The notes: generated from the letters alone by a model not told the origin. Counted from the stretch's first letter, positions 54,241 through 64,000 are shown. The stretch is DNA of 64,000 nt from Leptolyngbya sp. SIOISBB (GCA_010671905.1 JAAHII010000001.1:6844026-6908025); one strand, 5' to 3'. Numbers and translations are program-made.

Positions 54241-57200
54241 ATGCTCCTCAAAGAACTCGTCGAAGTCAACCAAAAAGGAAACGTCGCCAACGCCGTCAAT
54301 TTCGACATGATGGACGATCCAGAGACGAACCAAGACCTCTGCGACAGTTTCATCTTCAACTACGACCCGAAAAAGCCAGAGCTATCTACCGTCGGCATTC
54401 TCGATCGCCTCAAAGAGAGCTACCACAGCCGTAACGAGCCGAACGTCCACATGATGATTCAGCAGTATGGCAAGGGCAAGTCTCACTTCGCCGTCGTACT
54501 CGCCAACTTCTTTGGCAAACCTGCCGATAGCCCAGAAGTTCATGGCATTGTCGATCAGGTCGATAAAGCGACTTCAGGTTCTTCCAAAGTTATTGCCGAA
54601 AAAATCAAGAGCTACAAACAACGCCAGGAAAAACCTCACTTAGTGCTGTGTCTCAGCGGAGACAAGGGCGGCGATATCCGCAAGCAATTCTTGCAAGTGG
54701 TGATCGATGAACTGGCAGCGGCTGGGGTCGATAACGCGATCGCCACCCACATGTGTCGTGAACCGCTGAACTATCTGGAAGGACTCAGCCCAGAAAATAA
54801 AGCCAAGGCCGATGCCTATTTAGAAAGCCTGAGCAACCCGGATGGCGATGTTAATAGCTTGATCAAGCAGCTTCAGAAACATAATCCCGGTGTGATTCGC
54901 GCTGTCAAAGATGTCTGCCGCCACGTTTCCAACGTTGCCCCTGACTTTCAGGACGATATCAACGTTGAAGCCATCCTCCGTGACCTACTCGACCATCTCT
55001 GCTCTGGCGAAAGTGCCCAGTTCAGCGGCATCCTCATCCTGTTCGATGAGATGAACTACTACTTGCAATCTTGGGCGGCTGACCAGATTGGTGCAGGGGG
55101 CACCGCCCTGCAAAATATCACCAATATCTGTGAACTCTACAAGGGCAAAATTGCTCTCCTCAGCTTCACGCAGATTAAGCTGGACACCGCTGTCGGAATT
55201 TCCCCTAGCGTCAAGGAAAGCTACCTCAAACTTTCCTCGCGCCTTTCTCCGGGACAGAGCACCTACGATGGCCCAGCCTCCAGCCTAGAGCTGGTCATCG
55301 ACAACATGCTGACCCAAAAAGAAGACACCTCCCAGTGGCAAGACTTTTTGCACCGGTGGAACGATACGCTTCTGGACACTGCACGGGATGCCTTTGAGAA
55401 ACGCATCAAAACCTATCAACAGCGGGGGTGGAATCTAGAGTATTTTTACAATCACCTTTCTAAAGGCTGCTTCCCGCTGCATCCCATTACTGCATATCTA
55501 CTCTGCAATCTCGATTTCACCCAAGACCGCACCGCAATTCAGTTCATCAAGGGATACGTTAACCAATTCATTGCAGATAAGCCAGTCGAAGAAAATGAAT
55601 ACCTGAGCTACATTTATCCCATCGACCTAGTCGATACCTTTGCCGAAAACTTCTCTAACGAGAGTATCTACAAGCGTTATCAAGAGGCTTGCAAGGTTGT
55701 CCTGAGTTCCGAAAATCCGGATGAACCGAAAGCTCTTAAAGCTCTTTTTCTCTATTTTACCAGCGGTGAAAAGCTTTCTAAAAACAATGACCGAGAAGAC
55801 CACGAAGCCATTTTAGGAGCCTTAGCAGGGCTATCTGAAAATCGCATGAAAGCGGCCTTGCATAGCTTGATGAATACCCGCGATCTCATCTCCTACAAAC
55901 CGGAAATCAAGCTTTATCGATTCTGGGAAGGCATCTCGCCGAGGGGGATCGAAGACGAAATCGAAGATTTGATTCGTGACAAGGTCACCTCAGTGCAAAG
56001 TATCGTTGGTGTCTGTCAAGGCAGTCGCAAAGCCTTGCTGGGAGATACTGTTTGTGTCGCTAACCAATTTGTGCGAGATCGGAAACTAGTGGCCGATGAC
56101 TGGCGATATGAGATCAAGTTCTATACACCGGATGCCTTAATTTATGACTTGGGTAGCGAACGTACCATGCGAAGTACTGAAGAACGGGGCATTCTTGCCT
56201 ACGTTCTGGCAGAAACCCAAGAAGAACTGACAGATCTACGCCTAACAATTAATGACCACCTAGCGAAATCTCCGAATGAAGACTCGATAGCGGTAGCGAT
56301 TCCCTCCGAAGCGACAGGAGATCTCGCTCGAGTACTGCTCAAGCAGAGAACGCTTGCCGATGTGGACTCCCAAAAAAAGAGAATGTGGGGCATGGCTGCT
56401 TGCGATCAATTAGAGCAACGCTGGTCTGAACAACTAATCACTCGCCTTCGGCAAATCTTGGAATCCTGCTCTTATTACTGCATCACCGCAAACAAAGTCC
56501 CTATAGACAAGCGCAATCAGTCGTCTTGGATAATTAGCTCGTTATTGAAAGAACTCTATCCTTTCGTACCCCCCGTCGATGGCATCGAGAAATTAAGGTC
56601 TGATCACGGAACTGGCAAAAAAATTGTGAAATCGGTAGCTAGTCAGCTTCTCGCCGACACATTATCACCTCAAACCTTGCAAGAGACATCCCATAGAACA
56701 GTTACTGATTCGATATTCGTGAGTTCTTGGGGCTTACTGAAAAAGACTTCAAACAAATATATTCCGCGAGAGCCCAAAGACGAAAACTTAAAGGCAGCTT
56801 GGAATGAAATTGAGCATTTGACTGATTTGGAGGGAAACCCAGAAAAGACTTTCATCCTCAATGATATTTGGAAAGTCCTTTCAGAACCGCCCTATGGCTA
56901 CAGCGAATATAACTTCACTGTCCTTTTTGCAGCTTGGCTCGCATGTCATCGTAAGGAAGTAATGCTTAAGGGTCCTAATGCCGTCAAGCGAAATAGCAGA
57001 CAACAGGTTTCAGTCAAACAGCAAACGTTGAAGGAATGGACGGACACAGATCTATTCCATGACCCAAAGGCATTTGTTAGAAGTTGGATTGTAAAAGATA
57101 GAGCCAAGCTTATTCGTAAGGAGGGTTTGAGCCTGCCCGAACTGCCCAATTCTCCAATGGATTTGAGTCAAGCGCAGGACTATTTGGAGAAAGCGAATCA

Positions 57201-59721
57201 GTTCCTCGAATCGGCTGAGGCAGACCCGGAGGAGCTAACCGGCGTCCAACGCACTAAGGCAAAAGTTGAAGCCGCTTTAGAGCCTATCACCGCGTGGTTT
57301 CAGCCTGTCGAAGCAATAGCAGTATTAACGGATGATGCTGAGATTGCAACGCTGCTAGAGTTGTATCAGCAATTCCAAATACCGCTCCCGAGTTATGCGA
57401 TCGGCGCTGACGTTATTTCTGTTCGGCCAACGGCTGACCAAAGAGAAAAACATGATGAGGCGAGTCAGGCGATCGCCACCCGCATCGAGCAATTCACCGA
57501 ACAAGTGAGCTTGCGTTCAGAAAACTTAGAAGCCATTGAGGCTTGCGACACTTACAAGTTAGAAGTCCAAAGCTTGATTAACGCCTTCCAGCAAACGCCT
57601 GAACTTCCCGAACATTTGCAAGAGATTCTGCAAAATGCATCAAAAGTCTCAGAACGGGTACGCAGCACCCTTGAAGAAAACGCCCGCATTAAGCAATTGT
57701 TAGAGGACGCTCAAGCAGAGGCTCAGAAGCTCACTGACTACTCTAGTCAGGCAGATTTCACTCAGGTCATCGGCGAGATTAAATCTATCCAACGGCAAAT
57801 TCCGACAGATGGAACCGAGGCTGACGAAATTCAGCAGCTACTGCAAAACATTAATCGGCAATATCAGGAGCTGAATCAAAAACTCAGTGCTTGGGAAGAG
57901 CGTCTCACTAGTGCCACAACTCAGCGGCAAATTTTAGCTTTGCTGGAAGAAACGGCTAAAGAACAAGAGCGTTTTACAGAAACTGAGAGTCAGGAGCAGA
58001 TTAGTCGGTTGCGTGAAAGGCTCAAAAGTGACCTTTCAGGCATTGAATCTAAGAGTCAAACTGAAACCTTACTCAAAGCTGAATTGGAAATTGCTCGACA
58101 GCCTCTCCAAAGATTGAGAGATCTATCTGATGCCAGAATTGTTGAGGCTTTTCAGGCTTACCAAGAGCTAAAGGGATTCCAATTCGCCCCAGTTGAGGAC
58201 GACGGACTTTTGTACCAATATCAAGAGCGCTTAGAGGGATTCAAGACCCAGGGTAATGAGCAAATTACCAAGCGGTTCCAGCAAATCCGCGATCGTAAGC
58301 TTCCACACCTAGAGCTGTATGAGAACAGAAAAGAGTTACTAGAGCGGGCGCTATCTGCTCTCGAAGGGACTGAAGAATTTAATGCTATGAAGGCGCAGCT
58401 TACTCAAAGTCAAGCAGAGCTAGAGGCTCAAGCAGTAACTCTAAGACAGCAAGCTGAGAACCAACAAAAGGAAGCTGAAGATAAGGATACCCTTAAAGAG
58501 ATTCAACAGTTAAGACCCAATCAAAACAGCACTATCCATTTCTGTGAAGAGGCTATTGCTCAGATACAAATGCTACAGGCTAGGCTTCATTTCTCTGAAA
58601 AGTTTCAGACGAAAATCTCCCACGCTCTTCAAGCCTGTCATAACAAAATTCAAAGCCACAAACAAAATCTGAATGCACTACGAGAACAACTAGCGACTGT
58701 TAACACGAGTGAGGTCCTAAATCGATTACAGCTATCCCACGCGCGGTTAGAAGCTGCTTTTAGAGATTCCTCTGAAGCTGCTGCCTACCATGCGGTTGGG
58801 GAAGGAATTAATGACATCAAGGAGGATCTAATCAAACTAGATAGACTCGATAATCGGTATCGTCAGGCCAATAGCATCACTATCTGCAACCAAATTCTGG
58901 AACACCTACAATCTCAGGATTTACTCAAGTACCCAGAGCGTTTCTATGAGAGTCGCCTCAATCCTCTTTCAGAAAGGACCCAACAAAAAATAAAGACTTA
59001 CCAACGTGATCTAGCCCAGATTGAGCAGCAGTTGCTCTATGCTTCAACACCAAAAGAGATTCGCGAATTACAACAAATCCTTTTGAAGCAGTCATCTCGC
59101 TATATCGATTCGGACGAATCGGAAAAAGTAGAGGTATTGAACAGTGAAATTGAGACTCTCCTGAGCTTGATGCCTTTGTTGGATATGACAGACGTAATCC
59201 ATCTTGAGGCCTGTAGGATTCGCATTCAAAAATTAATTTCTCGGAAAGAGTCATTATCAAGTACTGCACAACATATTTATGATCGCATTGAGACTTCACT
59301 AGAAGATTTAGAAAAACGCAAAAACAAATTATTTATCGAAAGGCAGGATGGTGCCCGAAAGTGGTTAGGCAAACTAAATACTAGGTCGACACAAATACAG
59401 GACGCTTTTCGCGATAGCAAAAAGTATGAAATTGCCTGCGAAATCTTGAAGGATATTCATCAAAATAAGAATTCTCACCTTGAGTTCTTAGATGTATCTG
59501 AATGCAAGCTGCTATTCACTATTGAGCAACAAGCGCTCGAAGAGCAAAATAAGCTAACAGAAAATCAGGTGCTCACTCTCTTTCGACAACTCTCAACATC
59601 ACGAAGGAAAAGACTTTATCAGCAGCTCGAGAACTACCTCACAGATCAAACAGAAGAGGATATACCAGGCAAAACAGAGGAGAATTGGCTCCAAAAGCTC
59701 ATATCTCGTAGATCAAACTGA
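54241..59721 (+). CDS. Very large BrxC/PglY-like P-loop ATPase with coiled-coil tail
   Basis: An 1826-residue protein. The N-terminal P-loop domain has Walker A QQYGKGKSHFAVVLANFF near residues 74-90 and Walker B ILILFDEMNYYLQSW near 262-276, in the style of BrxC/PglY ATPases of BREX systems. From about residue 1000 on, the protein is mostly long heptad-type helices rich in Glu, Gln and Leu, a coiled-coil tail of roughly 750 residues that is much longer than in typical BrxC. The GC content falls from about 55,450 on. It follows the small 53728 gene and is followed 33 bases later by the PglW-PglZ gene. Confidence 0.78.
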   Translation: MLLKELVEVNQKGNVANAVNFDMMDDPETNQDLCDSFIFNYDPKKPELSTVGILDRLKESYHSRNEPNVHMMIQQYGKGKSHFAVVLANFFGKPADSPEVHGIVDQVDKATSGSSKVIAEKIKSYKQRQEKPHLVLCLSGDKGGDIRKQFLQVVIDELAAAGVDNAIATHMCREPLNYLEGLSPENKAKADAYLESLSNPDGDVNSLIKQLQKHNPGVIRAVKDVCRHVSNVAPDFQDDINVEAILRDLLDHLCSGESAQFSGILILFDEMNYYLQSWAADQIGAGGTALQNITNICELYKGKIALLSFTQIKLDTAVGISPSVKESYLKLSSRLSPGQSTYDGPASSLELVIDNMLTQKEDTSQWQDFLHRWNDTLLDTARDAFEKRIKTYQQRGWNLEYFYNHLSKGCFPLHPITAYLLCNLDFTQDRTAIQFIKGYVNQFIADKPVEENEYLSYIYPIDLVDTFAENFSNESIYKRYQEACKVVLSSENPDEPKALKALFLYFTSGEKLSKNNDREDHEAILGALAGLSENRMKAALHSLMNTRDLISYKPEIKLYRFWEGISPRGIEDEIEDLIRDKVTSVQSIVGVCQGSRKALLGDTVCVANQFVRDRKLVADDWRYEIKFYTPDALIYDLGSERTMRSTEERGILAYVLAETQEELTDLRLTINDHLAKSPNEDSIAVAIPSEATGDLARVLLKQRTLADVDSQKKRMWGMAACDQLEQRWSEQLITRLRQILESCSYYCITANKVPIDKRNQSSWIISSLLKELYPFVPPVDGIEKLRSDHGTGKKIVKSVASQLLADTLSPQTLQETSHRTVTDSIFVSSWGLLKKTSNKYIPREPKDENLKAAWNEIEHLTDLEGNPEKTFILNDIWKVLSEPPYGYSEYNFTVLFAAWLACHRKEVMLKGPNAVKRNSRQQVSVKQQTLKEWTDTDLFHDPKAFVRSWIVKDRAKLIRKEGLSLPELPNSPMDLSQAQDYLEKANQFLESAEADPEELTGVQRTKAKVEAALEPITAWFQPVEAIAVLTDDAEIATLLELYQQFQIPLPSYAIGADVISVRPTADQREKHDEASQAIATRIEQFTEQVSLRSENLEAIEACDTYKLEVQSLINAFQQTPELPEHLQEILQNASKVSERVRSTLEENARIKQLLEDAQAEAQKLTDYSSQADFTQVIGEIKSIQRQIPTDGTEADEIQQLLQNINRQYQELNQKLSAWEERLTSATTQRQILALLEETAKEQERFTETESQEQISRLRERLKSDLSGIESKSQTETLLKAELEIARQPLQRLRDLSDARIVEAFQAYQELKGFQFAPVEDDGLLYQYQERLEGFKTQGNEQITKRFQQIRDRKLPHLELYENRKELLERALSALEGTEEFNAMKAQLTQSQAELEAQAVTLRQQAENQQKEAEDKDTLKEIQQLRPNQNSTIHFCEEAIAQIQMLQARLHFSEKFQTKISHALQACHNKIQSHKQNLNALREQLATVNTSEVLNRLQLSHARLEAAFRDSSEAAAYHAVGEGINDIKEDLIKLDRLDNRYRQANSITICNQILEHLQSQDLLKYPERFYESRLNPLSERTQQKIKTYQRDLAQIEQQLLYASTPKEIRELQQILLKQSSRYIDSDESEKVEVLNSEIETLLSLMPLLDMTDVIHLEACRIRIQKLISRKESLSSTAQHIYDRIETSLEDLEKRKNKLFIERQDGARKWLGKLNTRSTQIQDAFRDSKKYEIACEILKDIHQNKNSHLEFLDVSECKLLFTIEQQALEEQNKLTENQVLTLFRQLSTSRRKRLYQQLENYLTDQTEEDIPGKTEENWLQKLISRRSN

Positions 59722-59754
59722 AGTGAATTTGTCAGGTAAATCGGAGGAAGGCTG

Positions 59755-62700
59755 GTGGCAAAGGTTATTCCGTTCGGACAACCAGAAAACGAGTCAGAAA
59801 GACTCGCGATCGTCTACCTGCGTGAACATCTACCTAATGAAAATTACACGCTCTATACCAATCTAGAGATCATGCAGGGGGATGAGCCCTATGAGGTTGA
59901 TATCATCCTACTGACTCCTCACTGTGTCTATGCGATCGACGTTAAAGGGGTGCATGGCAGAGTCAATATTGATCGGGATAAGTGGTACCCAGGACGGAGT
60001 CAGTGTTACCCATCGCCCCTAAAGAAACTGCGAAAGCACTCCAAGGTTTTAAAGAGTGCCATTCTTGATGTCAATAGAGCGCTCAAAGACCAACTTAATC
60101 GAGTTTGGGTTGGCGAGGCAGTTCTGTTGACGGCTGATAACACCGATATCATTCCCCGGTCTGGGCACGAGCGAGAGCTTGAGAAAGTTGTTTACCTCGA
60201 CAAAAAGGGGATCAATTTCTTCAGAGACCATACTCGAATTCCCTCGCGGTTCACGAGTGATATTCGTCGTTATACCTCAGTTGTTGATAAGGCAATCCAA
60301 GGCCATAGTCAGGCCAACCGAGTCCCAAAATTTTATCGAGATTGGGAGATTGAAGAGTCATTGGGCAGCACGGATCGCTATGCAGAGTACCGTGCCAAGA
60401 AAACGACCTTTGGAGTCAGTGGTTTAAAGTCACGGCTTAGAGTCTACAAAGTTGACCTATTTCTTGAACCTGAGGAGAGACAGAGAACTTTTCAAGTTAT
60501 TAGTACAGCTTTTATCGCAGTTCATCAAATTCCTCCCCATCCAAATATTCTAGGGTTCCAAGAGTCACCCTTTGAAAGCTCTGATAGTGAGGGATTGGTC
60601 ATTGTTTATGAAGACATTCCTGGTCAAGCACTCAGTCAGTGCATCAACGAGGCTGATCTCAATCCAGAGGAAAAGCTCAATATTATGCGGGATGTTCTAC
60701 ACGGCTTAGAACATGCTCACAAACATGGCGTTATTCATCGCAATATTACTCCCGATAACATCCTTGTAACGACAGAAAAGCAAGCTAAACTCACAAGTTT
60801 CGATTACGCTCGCATCACTAATCGAACCAGCACAATTGCTCCAGATATTGCAGAAGAACTAGAAGAGTATTCTGCTTATCAAGCGCTTGAGTGCCATCAA
60901 GATCCTTCCCAAGCTAGTATTCAGTCTGATCTGTGTTCAGCAGGGTTGGTTTTTTACGAATTGCTGACAGGCCAAGTTGCCTTTCAAGACGTTCATGATC
61001 TCTACGAGCGCGAGTCACAGCTACCTCAATCCGTCGCTGAACTGAATCCTGACTTAAATCCAGGGTTCGATCAGTGGCTACAAAAGTTATGTGCTTTTGA
61101 TGCCAAGAGCCGCTTTCAAAGTGCTGATGAGGCTCTTAGAGCTTTGACACCGCTCATTAGCTTGCCAAAGCCAGACTTAAGAGACCTTCAAGCCGAAACA
61201 GTTTTAGATACACGATTCCGCATCGTGCAGCGATTGGGCAAACCGGGCAGTTTCGCCGTTGCCTACAAAGTCTTCGATGTGTTTGGTGAGATTGATCGTG
61301 TCCTTAAACTCGTCACTCGCGATCGCCGTTCTCTTTTTGAACGAGTCCAGCAAGAGTATAAATTACTTCTCAAAATTCCCAAACATCCTCACATTGTGGA
61401 TGTCATCTGGGCTGATAGACTGAGTGACTTCGACAATACTCCATACATCGTTTTTGAATACCTTGAAGGTCAAGACCTTGAACATGCCTTTAAGGAGCAA
61501 CGACTGACCACAGATGAAGTTTTGAAATTTGCTCGGCAAATTTTATTAGGTCTCCTTCACCTGCATCAGCAAGGGTTTTACCATCAAGACATTAAGCCCT
61601 CTAATCTTCTCCTGACAGTGGAAGGGATCAAGATCATTGACTTCAATGTCGCAGTTGCTGAGGCAGACGAAGCTGCCATCACTGCAGGAACTCGTCGCTA
61701 TCTTCCCCCTGACCTTAGACCAACCTCGACCCCTTCCACTGAGCAAAGAGTCGATCGTGACTTATACGCCCTGGGAATTACCCTGTACGAATGCATTACA
61801 GGAGAATATCCCTTTGCTGGGGCTCAACCTCAGCTTGGCGAAAGGTGTCACGACCCACGAGTATTTGAAGGATGTGAAAGCCTCAGCGAAGAACTTGTAG
61901 ATCTCCTGAAAAAAGCCATTGCCCCTAAACGGAGAGATCGCTTCTCTTCAACTGCCGAGTTTCTTGACACTCTCAACAACGCTATCTTCCCCCAAGAATT
62001 AATATCTGAAGACGTTGAGGTTGACACCATTGAGGTCACCTCAGAAGAACAAACTGTTCCTCCCGAAGAACTGATAGAACCAGAACCAGAGGACATTCCT
62101 GTTCAGCCCGTTGGTGAGCAACCCATTGTCAATACGGTTCCGGCTGAGACTGTACCTGTACAGCCCGTTGAGTTACCTCCAGTTGCTCCTATCGCTAGAC
62201 CTAAGCCTGCTGTTGCGGCAGAGCCAGAAAAATCATTTCCCGCCATCACCTTCAATTTATTTGAAGTGCCCGCTTCGGAACGGCAAACTTCCCCTAATTC
62301 TGAAAAACCCATTGTCTTAGATCCTTCCAAAGCCTATTCCCCCGATATCAGCAGATATACCGTCATCGACACCGAAGTGGACTGGATGCGTCATTTCGGC
62401 ATTAGCAATACGCCCTATTGGGTGCGTGGTAAAGCACTTTGTGATTGGGCAGAAGAGTGGTTGCGGGGCTGGAACCGGACTCATCAAATTGCTGAAATCA
62501 AACGCTCGCCGTGTAAAAAGCTCGCCGACCTGCTACATCCTGTTGCGGTTCCTGCTGATTGGACTGAGCAACAGTGTTTAGCTGTCGTAATGCACTCGGA
62601 GCGATACCGGTCATACCCTCTTGCCAACCTTCTTGCTGAATTAACCAAGAGTGATCCGAGCGTTTGGCTCGATGCTCCCTCTCCCGAAAATCTGGCAAAG

Positions 62701-63450
62701 TGGTTGGAGATCGAAGTTCCTCAAGAAGCCTACGTTCTAGAGAAAGCTTGGCAGGCTCAGCGTCCTAAGTCTGCTTTGACTCCTTACTATCAAACTACTG
62801 ATAAGCAACAACTCCTCAAACAGTGGCTTGGCATTGCCGACCCTAAACTGAGTGAACTCGGCTCCTATACGCTCCCCGATGTCCCGTCGTCGCTGAAAGC
62901 TGAATTCGAGGCTTTTTGGGAACGTGAACTCTATCGCACCCATGGAAGCATCCTTGACAATTTAGATTTCCATACGCAACCAGCTCCGAAAAGAGTTGCT
63001 GAAACTGCGTACAAAGTCCTTCAACAACATCCCGATTTCATCACCTCGGAACGCCAAAAACACCTCAAAGGGTACATCGCTTATCCGCAGTACGAAGAAC
63101 TGACGCAGTATCAGCGGCCCCCTGAATCGCAATCATTATGCTTAGATGCCTCTGCTCCAGATGCTTTGCAATGGGTGACAGATCAATATTTACCGCTGCG
63201 GCGATGGGAAACCAACGGCACGAATTTAACATCAGAGAGAAAAGTTTGCGATCGCCTCGCAGCCAGCTTCGAGGAGTGGATACTCAAGCACTATCCTGAT
63301 CTCACTGCTGAGAAAGCAGCCAATTCATGGTTGAACTATAACGTCGGTTATCACGCTGAAGAATTATGTTTGCAAGGATCCGTATTTTGGGTTGTTGTCG
63401 ATGGCTTTGGGATGGCTAGACCACCAAACGTTGTTGGCCCTACTGACTGA
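59755..63450 (+). CDS. PglW-PglZ fusion: NERD domain, two kinase domains and PglZ (first part)
   Basis: A 1231-residue frame that is cut short. The first 125 residues are a NERD nuclease-related domain (DIILLTPHCVYAIDVKGVHG). Kinase domain 1 has HRNITPDNILV near residue 328 but FDYAR in place of DFG, so it is probably inactive. Kinase domain 2 has HQDIKPSNLLL near 610 and FNVAV in place of DFG. NERD plus two kinases is the layout of PglW of type 2 BREX. A Pro/Glu-rich linker leads to a PglZ part, whose metal-site strand WVVVDGFG begins near 1210. The frame then ends because of one extra G (63409-63411); the reading continues in the next entry. It starts at a GTG. Confidence 0.82.
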   Translation: MAKVIPFGQPENESERLAIVYLREHLPNENYTLYTNLEIMQGDEPYEVDIILLTPHCVYAIDVKGVHGRVNIDRDKWYPGRSQCYPSPLKKLRKHSKVLKSAILDVNRALKDQLNRVWVGEAVLLTADNTDIIPRSGHERELEKVVYLDKKGINFFRDHTRIPSRFTSDIRRYTSVVDKAIQGHSQANRVPKFYRDWEIEESLGSTDRYAEYRAKKTTFGVSGLKSRLRVYKVDLFLEPEERQRTFQVISTAFIAVHQIPPHPNILGFQESPFESSDSEGLVIVYEDIPGQALSQCINEADLNPEEKLNIMRDVLHGLEHAHKHGVIHRNITPDNILVTTEKQAKLTSFDYARITNRTSTIAPDIAEELEEYSAYQALECHQDPSQASIQSDLCSAGLVFYELLTGQVAFQDVHDLYERESQLPQSVAELNPDLNPGFDQWLQKLCAFDAKSRFQSADEALRALTPLISLPKPDLRDLQAETVLDTRFRIVQRLGKPGSFAVAYKVFDVFGEIDRVLKLVTRDRRSLFERVQQEYKLLLKIPKHPHIVDVIWADRLSDFDNTPYIVFEYLEGQDLEHAFKEQRLTTDEVLKFARQILLGLLHLHQQGFYHQDIKPSNLLLTVEGIKIIDFNVAVAEADEAAITAGTRRYLPPDLRPTSTPSTEQRVDRDLYALGITLYECITGEYPFAGAQPQLGERCHDPRVFEGCESLSEELVDLLKKAIAPKRRDRFSSTAEFLDTLNNAIFPQELISEDVEVDTIEVTSEEQTVPPEELIEPEPEDIPVQPVGEQPIVNTVPAETVPVQPVELPPVAPIARPKPAVAAEPEKSFPAITFNLFEVPASERQTSPNSEKPIVLDPSKAYSPDISRYTVIDTEVDWMRHFGISNTPYWVRGKALCDWAEEWLRGWNRTHQIAEIKRSPCKKLADLLHPVAVPADWTEQQCLAVVMHSERYRSYPLANLLAELTKSDPSVWLDAPSPENLAKWLEIEVPQEAYVLEKAWQAQRPKSALTPYYQTTDKQQLLKQWLGIADPKLSELGSYTLPDVPSSLKAEFEAFWERELYRTHGSILDNLDFHTQPAPKRVAETAYKVLQQHPDFITSERQKHLKGYIAYPQYEELTQYQRPPESQSLCLDASAPDALQWVTDQYLPLRRWETNGTNLTSERKVCDRLAASFEEWILKHYPDLTAEKAANSWLNYNVGYHAEELCLQGSVFWVVVDGFGMARPPNVVGPTD

Positions 63451-64000
63451 GCAAAAACAGCTACAACTTGAGCGAGGTTTAGAACCTCGATTTAGCATCT
63501 TGCCAACCAAGACTGAATATGCCAAGTGGAGCTTATACAGTCAACGCCGTCCTAACCATGAGTCTTGGAAGCCGGATGCTGGTGAAGGATTCAAAGCTAA
63601 TGACTTCCTAATGCAAAATGGCAAGCGCTACACTGATAACGACGTCGTTAAGAAGCGACTACAGAAAGACCTCCAATCGGGTAGCCAGCAACTCTACTGT
63701 TGGGATACCGATCGCTTTGACAAACTCTTCCATGATGAAGTGGATTGGGAGGAGCTTTACACAGTCAAGCGCCCCAGGGAGTTGAGAGCGATCGCCGAAG
63801 ATGTCCTACGCTTCGTAGATATGCATCCCCAGAAAGAGACTTTACGAGTCGTCATCGCTAGCGACCACGGCCAGCTCATGGGTAAGTCCAACAAACTGCC
63901 ATCATTGTCCGAAGATTTGGAAATGAAGGGGCGAATGGCGATTGGCAAAGCAGATCATCCGCAACTTGTAGTTCTCGACAGAGAGCGTTTTGATCTGCCC
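63412..64000 (+). CDS. PglZ phosphatase-fold domain, continuation in another frame, partial
   Basis: Removing one G from the run at 63409-63411 restores VVVDGFGWLDHQTLLALL and an open frame to the window end. It includes VIASDHGQLMG, the DHG metal-binding motif of the alkaline phosphatase-like PglZ fold. As written, the main frame stops at 63450, so this part would be read only after a correction or frameshift. The C-terminal end of PglZ and any following gene (for example a brxL-type Lon-like protease) lie outside the window. Confidence 0.8.

Noticed and set aside
53955-54434. 159-codon frame between the 145-residue gene and the ATPase
   Set aside because: Arg/Ser-rich shadow frame overlapping both real genes.

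Overview
This window is chromosomal DNA from a filamentous or unicellular cyanobacterium of the Leptolyngbya/Synechococcales type. The evidence is dense HIP1 octamers (GCGATCGC) throughout, the 5' end of ndhA, and genes largely confined to cyanobacteria (DUF1816, DUF2555, DUF3288, a carboxysomal-type beta carbonic anhydrase, a GH57 branching enzyme). No rRNA or CRISPR array is visible; there is one tRNA gene, tRNA-Arg(CCU).

Bases 1 to about 34,540 are the core chromosome. They run from a partial ndhA through DUF1816, rlmB and mrnC (minus strand), a STAS protein, a GH57 glucan branching enzyme, prfB with its programmed +1 frameshift, a receiver/degenerate HisKA protein and dinB. Next comes an AraC-regulated-looking group of small redox and membrane genes (SDR, DUF1772, NmrA-like, DUF4345, DUF1772) that carries a duplicated, decayed DUF1772 tail. 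After that are gnd, DUF3288, sbcC, an FAD/SLH protein, coaBC with DUF2555, a lysozyme-like protein, a holin-like protein, selO, a membrane Ser/Thr kinase and ccaA. Two 133-base copies of a two-hairpin repeat, a MITE-like palindrome and a transposase remnant lie in this part.

Bases about 34,540 to 64,000 form an integrated defence island that runs off the right edge. It starts just after tRNA-Arg(CCU) with a tyrosine recombinase and a small DNA-binding protein. It then holds an M15-like peptidase and a very large NLR-like protein (PD-(D/E)xK-like domain, NACHT, 14 WD40 repeats). Next are a small protein and a phosphorothioation-associated putative methyltransferase, and divergent from these a DUF4007 protein coupled to a large P-loop ATPase. 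Two Uma2 proteins, a DUF29 protein and a DUF3883-like protein follow. The last block is a DndC/BrxP-like ATP-pyrophosphatase, a second DUF4007 protein, a 145-residue unknown, a 1826-residue BrxC/PglY-like ATPase, and a protein joining a PglW-like half (NERD plus two kinase domains) to a PglZ phosphatase-fold domain. No PglX-type methyltransferase or DndA/SspA is seen. The best reading is a phosphorothioation-linked, BREX type 4-like system with kinase regulation built into PglZ.

Five places in four genes carry one extra base in a short homopolymer run, and removing that base restores a convincing protein. This includes the PglZ domain, the WD40 region, a Uma2 gene and a small membrane protein. 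They may be assembly errors or true decay; raw reads would decide.
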